Part shown: positions 6,402 through 11,981 of the stretch, piece after piece
Layout of the letters: each line of letters opens with the position of its first letter
Numbering within the stretch: position 1 is the first letter of the stretch
Source: Bacteroidota bacterium
GTDB lineage: Bacteria > Bacteroidota > Bacteroidia > Bacteroidales > Dysgonomonadaceae
Assembly (NCBI GenBank): GCA_023418255.1
Contig: JAEZZZ010000048.1
Span: 1 to 11,981, forward strand
Direction: 5' to 3'
DNA length: 11,981 nt
The notes under the pieces: model-generated
The model's input: only the letters and a program-made list of their open reading frames with translations
Databases searched by the model: none
What the model was told of the DNA's origin: nothing
Made by a program: the position numbers and the translations under genes

Positions 6402-7155
6402 CACCGCCATCATCTTAGGCACCGGCCTAGGAGAACTCGTACACGAGATTGACGACAAGAATGAAATTCCTTACACGGAAATCCCTAATTATCCTGTTTC
6501 AACCGTTGAAGGACACAGCGGGAAACTCATTGTTGGAACATTGGGTGGCAAAAAAGTGCTGGCAATGCAAGGGCGATTTCACTATTATGAAGGATATGAT
6601 ATGCGAGAAGTAACTTTCCCAATACGCGTTTTTCAAGCGTTGGGCATAAAATATCTGTTTGTATCCAACGCCGCGGGAGGCATGAATTCGAGTTTTGATG
6701 TAGGCGATATTATGTTGATTGAAGATCATATCAACATGTTTCCCGAACATCCACTACGAGGGAAAAACTATAATGAGTTGGGTACGCGATTTCCGGACAT
6801 GAGCGAACCTTATGACAAAAAACTGTGTGAAATGGCAATGGAAATTGCCAAAGAAAAGAACATCAAACTGCAACATGGCGTGTATGTCGGCGTGCAAGGC
6901 CCCACATTTGAAACGCCTGCCGAGTACAACTTCTTCCGCATCATCGGTGGCGACGCCGTGGGTATGTCCACCGTTCCGGAAGTGATTGTAGCCAATCATG
7001 CAAAAATGAAAGTGTTGGCATTTTCCATTATCACCGACTTGGGTGTCATCGGTAAAATTGTTGAAGTAACACACGAAGAAGTGCAAAAAGCAGCGAAAAT
7101 CGCACAACCCAAAATGGCAGAAATCATGCGCACCATCGTTCAGAAAATCCAATAA
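6340..7155 (+). CDS. punA: Purine nucleoside phosphorylase, trimeric PNP family
   Basis: Cytosolic salvage enzyme that splits purine (deoxy)ribonucleosides with phosphate into base and (deoxy)ribose-1-phosphate. Counting from the ATG at 6340 it has 271 residues, normal for the family. Phosphate-site motifs are ILGTGLGEL (25-33), VEGHSGKL (56-63), GRFHYYEG (78-85, His81) and SNAAGG (109-114). The base and sugar site has GVQGPTFETPAE (184-195, Glu191), AVGMSTVPEVI (206-216, Met209) and THEEV (244-248, His245). An ungapped alignment from Glu191 puts Asp233 (ITDLG) where human PNP has Asn243. The frame is open upstream to 6280, but those 20 residues (MRWHLFIKK...) are not family-like and lie deep inside lpxK, so 6340 is preferred. 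It overlaps the end of lpxK by 62 nt, which suggests translational coupling. Confidence 0.95.
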   Translation: MLKAIKNTTDYLKGRIKDIPNTAIILGTGLGELVHEIDDKNEIPYTEIPNYPVSTVEGHSGKLIVGTLGGKKVLAMQGRFHYYEGYDMREVTFPIRVFQALGIKYLFVSNAAGGMNSSFDVGDIMLIEDHINMFPEHPLRGKNYNELGTRFPDMSEPYDKKLCEMAMEIAKEKNIKLQHGVYVGVQGPTFETPAEYNFFRIIGGDAVGMSTVPEVIVANHAKMKVLAFSIITDLGVIGKIVEVTHEEVQKAAKIAQPKMAEIMRTIVQKIQ

Positions 7156-7184
7156 AACAGTTTTATATCGATAACGACAACAAC

Positions 7185-7601
7185 ATGAAAACGTCAAACG
7201 TAATCTATCAAGGAGATTTAAGAACTATCTGCACACACAACAAAAGTGGCACGCGGATAAACACAGACGCGCCCACCGACAATCAGGGAAAGGGTGAAAG
7301 CTTCTCACCTACGGATATGTTGGCGACAAGCGTCGCGGCATGTATGCTCACCATCATGGGAATAAAGGCGCGCGACAGAAATATCGACTTAAAAGATGTG
7401 AAAGTGGAAGTTCAAAAAACCATGGCGACAAATCCGCGACGTGTTCAACGCGTCGATTTACAGTTTGTTTTCCCTGAATCGTTAAAAAATTTAGATAAAA
7501 AGGATATCATCCTATTGAAGAATGCAGCTGCTACGTGCCCCGTAGCTAAAAGTCTGCATCCCGATATTGAAATAGCGATTGATTGGAGTAAGTGGAAATG
7601 A
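7185..7601 (+). CDS. OsmC-family peroxidase/redox protein
   Basis: Small 138-residue protein of the OsmC/Ohr fold, whose characterised members reduce organic hydroperoxides with a reactive cysteine pair. Seen here: the family segment GKGESFSPTDMLATSVAACM (36-54, ending with Cys53 on the central helix) and the second cysteine in AAATCPVAKSLHPDIEI (114-130, Cys118), plus the strand pair DLKDVKVEVQKTM/VQRVDLQFVFPE. Both redox cysteines are present, so peroxidase activity is plausible; whether it belongs to the OsmC, Ohr or YhfA-like branch is not resolved. It begins 29 nt after punA and its stop overlaps the thiL start (ATGA at 7598-7601), so the two should be co-translated. It has no metabolic link to thiL that I can name. 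Confidence 0.88.
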   Translation: MKTSNVIYQGDLRTICTHNKSGTRINTDAPTDNQGKGESFSPTDMLATSVAACMLTIMGIKARDRNIDLKDVKVEVQKTMATNPRRVQRVDLQFVFPESLKNLDKKDIILLKNAAATCPVAKSLHPDIEIAIDWSKWK

Positions 7602-8641
7602 GCAAACAAAATGAACGTACGGAAATAGCTTCTCTGGGGGAATTTGGGCTGATAAAACATCTGACAAAAGAGATTAAACTCACGCAAAAAACTTCGTGCA
7701 GAGGCGTTGGCGATGATGCCGCAGTGCTGGATTACTTGGATAGTAAAACACTTGTAACCACAGACTTACTGCTAGAGGGAATTCATTTCGATTTGATGTA
7801 CACACCGCTGAAGCATCTTGGATACAAAGCGGCGGTTGTAAATTTTTCGGATATTTACGCGATGAATGGCACACCGCAACAAATCACGGTTTCGTTAGGA
7901 ATTTCGAAACGCTTTTCGGTGCAAGATATCAATGAGTTTTATGACGGCTTGAAACTCGCTTGCGAAATATATGGCGTGGACATTGTAGGTGGTGACACCT
8001 CATCATCCATGACGGGATTCACCATCAGTGTAACTTGCATTGGCACCGCAATATCAGAAGAAATCGTTTATCGTGACGGCGCGAAAGACACCGATCTTAT
8101 TTATGTTTCGGGCGACCTCGGAGCGGCGTACATGGGTTTGCAACTTTTGGAACGCGAAAAAAGTGTGTTTGACGGTAGCCAAGAGTTTCAACCCGACTTT
8201 TCAGGCAAAGAATATCTACTGGAAAGGCAATTGAAGCCCGAAGCGCGCAAGGATATCTTGAAAATTTTGCGAGAAAACAATATTTTTCCCACATCAATGA
8301 TTGATATTTCTGACGGACTGGCTTCGGATATGATGCACATTTGCGAACAAAGCAATTTGGGCTGTCAGTTGTTCGAGGAGCGTCTTCCGATCGATTATCA
8401 AACGGCACACATGGCGGAAACATTCAATATGAACATTACAACGGTGGTGCTCAATGGTGGTGAAGACTACGAACTTCTTTTTACTGTGCCGCTCACAGCT
8501 CACGAAAGCATGTCAAAACTATCCGATATACATCTTATCGGGCACATGACAAAACCTGAGTACGGTAAAATGCTCGTCACACGTGACGGTCAAGAGATGC
8601 CTCTTCGCGCACAGGGGTGGCAGCATTTGACGGAAACGTAG
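7598..8641 (+). CDS. thiL: Thiamine-monophosphate kinase ThiL
   Basis: Last step of thiamine diphosphate synthesis: ATP-dependent phosphorylation of thiamine monophosphate in the cytosol. The 347-residue protein shows the PurM/ThiL ATP and Mg site throughout: GVGDDAAVLD (36-45), VTTDLLLEGIHFD (53-65), VNFSDIYAMNGTP (81-93), DIVGGDTSSS (128-137), SGDLGAAYMGL (171-181), MIDISDGLASD (234-244) and NGGEDYELLF (286-295). Length is normal (about 320-350). I choose ATG 7598 over an in-frame GTG at 7592 because it makes the classic 4-nt ATGA overlap with the osmC stop. It ends the plus-strand cluster. No hairpin terminator is visible in the 100 nt before the tRNA gene, so read-through into tRNA-Phe and its terminator is possible. 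Confidence 0.96.
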   Translation: MSKQNERTEIASLGEFGLIKHLTKEIKLTQKTSCRGVGDDAAVLDYLDSKTLVTTDLLLEGIHFDLMYTPLKHLGYKAAVVNFSDIYAMNGTPQQITVSLGISKRFSVQDINEFYDGLKLACEIYGVDIVGGDTSSSMTGFTISVTCIGTAISEEIVYRDGAKDTDLIYVSGDLGAAYMGLQLLEREKSVFDGSQEFQPDFSGKEYLLERQLKPEARKDILKILRENNIFPTSMIDISDGLASDMMHICEQSNLGCQLFEERLPIDYQTAHMAETFNMNITTVVLNGGEDYELLFTVPLTAHESMSKLSDIHLIGHMTKPEYGKMLVTRDGQEMPLRAQGWQHLTET

Positions 8642-8710
8642 CTTCAACAATTAAATACAATTTTTCTTCATTTTTTTGGGTTAAAAGTTTTGAAATTGTA
8701 AAAAATAGCG

Positions 8711-8718
8711 TATCTTTG
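8711..8718 (+). promoter_or_regulatory. Putative tRNA-Phe promoter
   Basis: TATCTTTG matches the TAnnTTTG -7 element, and TTTG at 8689-8692 lies 18 nt upstream as a -33 box. The tRNA 5' end is 23 nt downstream, leaving a short leader for RNase P removal. Confidence 0.65.
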
Positions 8719-8741
8719 CAGTCGCAAATTAAAAAAGTGGC

Positions 8742-8814
8742 GGTGCCATAGCTCAGTTGGTAGAGCAAAGGACTGAAAATCCTTGTGTCCCCGGTTCGAT
8801 TCCTGGTGGCACCA
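8742..8814 (+). tRNA. tRNA-Phe (anticodon GAA)
   Basis: The 73-nt cloverleaf is complete: acceptor ggtgcca/tggcacc with discriminator A, D arm gctc/gagc with AGTTGGTA loop, anticodon stem aagga/tcctt with loop ctgaaaa (GAA at 8775-8777), 5-nt variable loop gtgtc, and T loop ttcgatt. The T stem cccgg/cctgg has a C-U mismatch at its middle pair (tRNA positions 51-63). The 3' CCA is not encoded, since the discriminator is followed by CGC. A terminator follows directly. Confidence 0.97.
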
Positions 8815-8824
8815 CGCACAATAT

Positions 8825-8862
8825 AAAAAAGCCTGATAATTTAACATTATCAGGCTTTTTTT
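8825..8862. terminator. Bidirectional terminator between tRNA-Phe and the histidine kinase gene
   Basis: A 16-bp stem, a run of A then gcctgataat paired with attatcaggc then a run of T, closes a 5-nt loop (ttaac). It has poly-T on the plus strand and, by symmetry, poly-T on the minus strand. It lies 11 nt after the tRNA and 24 nt beyond the stop of the convergent kinase gene, so it serves both. Confidence 0.9.
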
Positions 8863-8885
8863 ATGCCATTAATTGCGTACATCTA

Positions 8886-10226
8886 TCATAAAGTGAGGGT
8901 AAACAACGTATTCCCGGGGGTGGAAAAGGCATCGATGCTACCACCGTGATTTTTCATGATTTGTCGTGAGAGACTCAAACCTATGCCGGAACCGTTCTCT
9001 TTAGTCGTGAAAAACGGGATGAAAATATGCTCCATCAATTCCGAAGGAATGCCGATACCGTTGTCGGCAAAAATGATTTCGGTGCGACCGTCCGTTTTGT
9101 GCTGTGCCGTGATGGTTATCTGTGGATGCTCCACATGCTCAACGGCTTGCATAGCATTCTTTATCAGATTGATAAACACTTGCGACATTTGTCCTTCGTC
9201 GGCATGAATTGTAAGCGTTTCGGGGATAATCTTTATCCTGAAGTCAATGTGATTAAATTGCGGTTCATTTTCGAGTAATAACAGCAGATGTTCCAGTAAG
9301 TTTTTCAGATGGATTGGCTGTAAGTCGGGTTTGGATAATTTGGTGATTTTTCGATACGACTCCACAAAACGAATCAATCCCGCGCCTCGCTCGTTGATAA
9401 CCTCCAAACCTTTTACGGTATTGGCAATTTTCTTTTCGTCAATCACGTTGTCATCGGTGGACACATAGTGTCGCAACAGCGTTTCACTCAACGACGTGAT
9501 GGGTGTGATGGAATTCATTATCTCGTGCGTGAGCACACGAATCAGCTTTATCCACGAATCAATCTCTTTGGCATCCATCTCGTTGCTGATATCTTGTACC
9601 GATATAATACGCAACGTGTCGCCGTGGCTTACAAACGAAGTGCCTTGCAAAGCCAGTTGTGTGACCCTGTTTTGGTGTGCTAACTTCACAAACTGATGCG
9701 TATCGCCATCTTTCAACAAGCGAAACGCGTGATGCAGCCTTTCGTCCACACGTTTTAATTGGTCGATATGATTCAATTGTTGATAATTCAACAATATTTT
9801 GGCGGCGGAGTTTGCCTGCATCACGCTCCCATTGGAATTGATAACCAGCATGCCGGTTGCCACCTGCTCCAACAATAAACTGTAATATTGCTCTTGCTCG
9901 CGATTTCTTAGTTTAGCCTCTTGAATCAACAGATTGATGCGGTTTAAACTCTTATTCATCTCGGACGTGGGGCGATGATTGGTTTTTTCGGGAAAGTGCA
10001 ACATGGAATCTTCGTTTTCCACCGCGTTGAAAAAATAGGCAATTTTCTCCGGCACGTGATTGAATGTCTTTATAAGTTTGGTAGCCACAAAAAAGATTCC
10101 CAAAATGGGAATGGCGATATAAACATTGGAGATAGGCGTCAAGAATATCCAAACCGCCGCGGCAGTAAAGAAAATCAACATCAATATATAGAATATGAGG
10201 CGGACAAAAGCATTTCGGGAAAACAT
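8886..10226 (-). CDS. Membrane sensor histidine kinase, NtrB/NtrY-like, partner of the NtrC-type regulator
   Basis: The 446-residue kinase has two N-terminal membrane helices (about 9-29 and 35-52) with almost no periplasmic loop between them, so it probably senses a membrane or cytoplasmic signal. A helical linker (about 88-118) leads to a PAS-like domain (about 115-215, with SLLLEQVATGMLVINSNGSV). The dimerisation/phosphoacceptor helix holds the H box in LTHEIMNSITPI (His234). The ATPase domain has the N box LIKNAMQA (Asn357), G1 box FADNGIGIP (386-394), F box IFIPFFTTKE (401-410) and G2 box GSGIGLSLS (412-420). All catalytic boxes are intact. It starts 2 nt after the regulator gene stops (TAGCCATG), a coupled pair. 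The signal and target genes are not evident from the window. Confidence 0.94.
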   Translation of the reverse strand: MFSRNAFVRLIFYILMLIFFTAAAVWIFLTPISNVYIAIPILGIFFVATKLIKTFNHVPEKIAYFFNAVENEDSMLHFPEKTNHRPTSEMNKSLNRINLLIQEAKLRNREQEQYYSLLLEQVATGMLVINSNGSVMQANSAAKILLNYQQLNHIDQLKRVDERLHHAFRLLKDGDTHQFVKLAHQNRVTQLALQGTSFVSHGDTLRIISVQDISNEMDAKEIDSWIKLIRVLTHEIMNSITPITSLSETLLRHYVSTDDNVIDEKKIANTVKGLEVINERGAGLIRFVESYRKITKLSKPDLQPIHLKNLLEHLLLLLENEPQFNHIDFRIKIIPETLTIHADEGQMSQVFINLIKNAMQAVEHVEHPQITITAQHKTDGRTEIIFADNGIGIPSELMEHIFIPFFTTKENGSGIGLSLSRQIMKNHGGSIDAFSTPGNTLFTLTL

Positions 10227-10228
10227 GG

Positions 10229-11587
<1,359 letters not shown>

Positions 11588-11605
11588 ATCTTTTTATCGA
11601 ATAAA

Positions 11606-11613
11606 CAAATTTA
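11606..11613 (-). promoter_or_regulatory. Putative -7 element for the two-component operon
   Basis: On the minus strand this reads TAAATTTG, matching TAnnTTTG, 18 nt before the regulator start codon. The expected leader would be only about 11 nt, and no TTTG -33 box is seen at 19-21 nt, so the assignment is tentative. Confidence 0.35.
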
Positions 11614-11639
11614 CATATTTTTTCTTTTATAACCGTATA

Positions 11640-11790
11640 GCGGGGCGGAAAACTCGTAAAATTGAAGCACTCGGCAGTCGGTGGTCAGCCATCGCCACTT
11701 AATCCCCCCTTGGCGAAGAGGGGCGAGGGGGATTGATGCTTTTCAATGTACAATGTGCAATTATAAATAATTAAGAAGTAATGAAGTTAG
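11640..11790. repeat. Non-coding repeat-like spacer with C-rich/G-rich inverted repeat
   Basis: No gene is supported between the regulator start (11587) and the IS element. aatccccc (11701-11708) is a perfect inverted match of gggggatt (11727-11734), and cccct/agggg inside it add a nested stem. This GC-rich palindrome contrasts sharply with the AT-rich surroundings. Just before it (11669-11697) is a cggcagtcggtggtcagcc-type stretch, and just after it are aatgtacaatgtgcaatt and ataaataattaag. Sequences of this style recur as intergenic repeats in Bacteroidota genomes, but copy number cannot be judged from one window. Confidence 0.55.
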
Positions 11791-11981
11791 CCCACATTAT
11801 TCACCAAAGAGTTGGATGATTTGAGGAAAATCCTTATTTTTAAGGCATTAAAAGAAAAACAATAGATTTTAACGCCCCCAAATTATGCAGGACAAATATA
11901 CAGCCTTTTACCGAAAAGACCAAGCCATTATGGTCGATTTTTCAGCAGAAAGCATCAGTTCAGACGGTGCCGTTGTTTTAT
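11791..11981 (+). mobile_element. Left end of an IS1380-type insertion sequence (continues past window)
   Basis: From cccacattattcacc onward the sequence looks like the left terminus and leader of an IS1380-family element, followed by the transposase start at 11885. The exact terminal inverted repeat and target duplication cannot be confirmed without the other end. The boundary at 11791 is an estimate from the resemblance of this start to other Bacteroidota IS1380 ends. Confidence 0.5.
11885..11981 (+). CDS. IS1380-type transposase, N-terminal fragment cut by window end
   Basis: An open frame from ATG 11885 encodes 32 residues and runs off the window. It includes DQAIMVDFSAESISSDGAVVL (in the order DQAIMVDF, SAESISSDG, AVVL), which resembles the N-terminus of IS1380-family transposases: a short strand, then a (T/S)-x-x-x-(I/L)-S-S-D-G signature followed by hydrophobic residues. 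Only the N-terminus is seen, so the DDE catalytic residues and intactness are unknown. The family call rests on this short motif and is moderate. Confidence 0.6.
   Translation, partial: MQDKYTAFYRKDQAIMVDFSAESISSDGAVVL

Noticed and set aside
7246..7262. TGGCACG resembling a sigma-54 -24 box
   Set aside because: It lies inside the OsmC coding sequence and no TTGC -12 box follows at the required spacing.
8577..8819. 80-codon minus-strand frame across tRNA-Phe
   Set aside because: It covers the tRNA gene on the opposite strand; the tRNA-like peptide MRGATRNRTGDTR is a familiar artefact of translating tRNA antisense.

Overview
The window looks like a Bacteroidales (Bacteroidota) chromosome. The evidence is the TAnnTTTG-type -7 promoter elements, the absence of Shine-Dalgarno sequences before most starts, an ECF sigma factor paired with an anti-sigma/beta-barrel fusion and a NigD-like lipoprotein, and the gene order sppA-lpxK-punA-(osmC)-thiL. 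Genus is not resolved. Both ends carry insertion-sequence DNA: a 5'-truncated IS4-type transposase on the minus strand at the left, and the first part of an IS1380-type element on the plus strand at the right.

Left block (about 1-3170). After the transposase remnant and a short AT-rich gap with several hairpins, a perfect 14-bp stem-loop (396-427) terminates a three-gene minus-strand operon. Transcribed from about 3235 downward, it encodes an ECF sigma factor, a protein with a cytoplasmic anti-sigma-like N-terminus, one transmembrane helix, a long linker and a C-terminal outer-membrane barrel, and a NigD-like lipoprotein. This matches the architecture of the dual membrane-spanning anti-sigma (Dma/Das/NigD) systems known from Bacteroides thetaiotaomicron, where they link envelope state to vesiculation. 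It is the most interesting system in the window.

Middle block (3171-8641). A 288-bp divergent intergenic region holds putative promoters for both directions, a small palindrome next to the sigma promoter and a strong 39-nt imperfect hairpin of unknown role. It is followed by a tightly packed plus-strand cluster: signal peptide peptidase SppA, lipid A 4'-kinase LpxK, purine nucleoside phosphorylase, an OsmC-family protein and thiamine-monophosphate kinase ThiL. lpxK and punA overlap by 62 nt, osmC and thiL by 4 nt. These are envelope, nucleotide-salvage and cofactor genes that look constitutive.

Right block (8642-11981). A tRNA-Phe(GAA) gene with its own promoter ends at a bidirectional terminator (8825-8862) shared with a convergent minus-strand operon. 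That operon is an NtrC-type sigma-54-dependent response regulator followed, 2 nt later, by its membrane histidine kinase. Upstream of it is about 300 bp of repeat-like non-coding DNA (a C-rich/G-rich inverted repeat and AT-rich sequence), and then the IS1380-like element that runs off the window.
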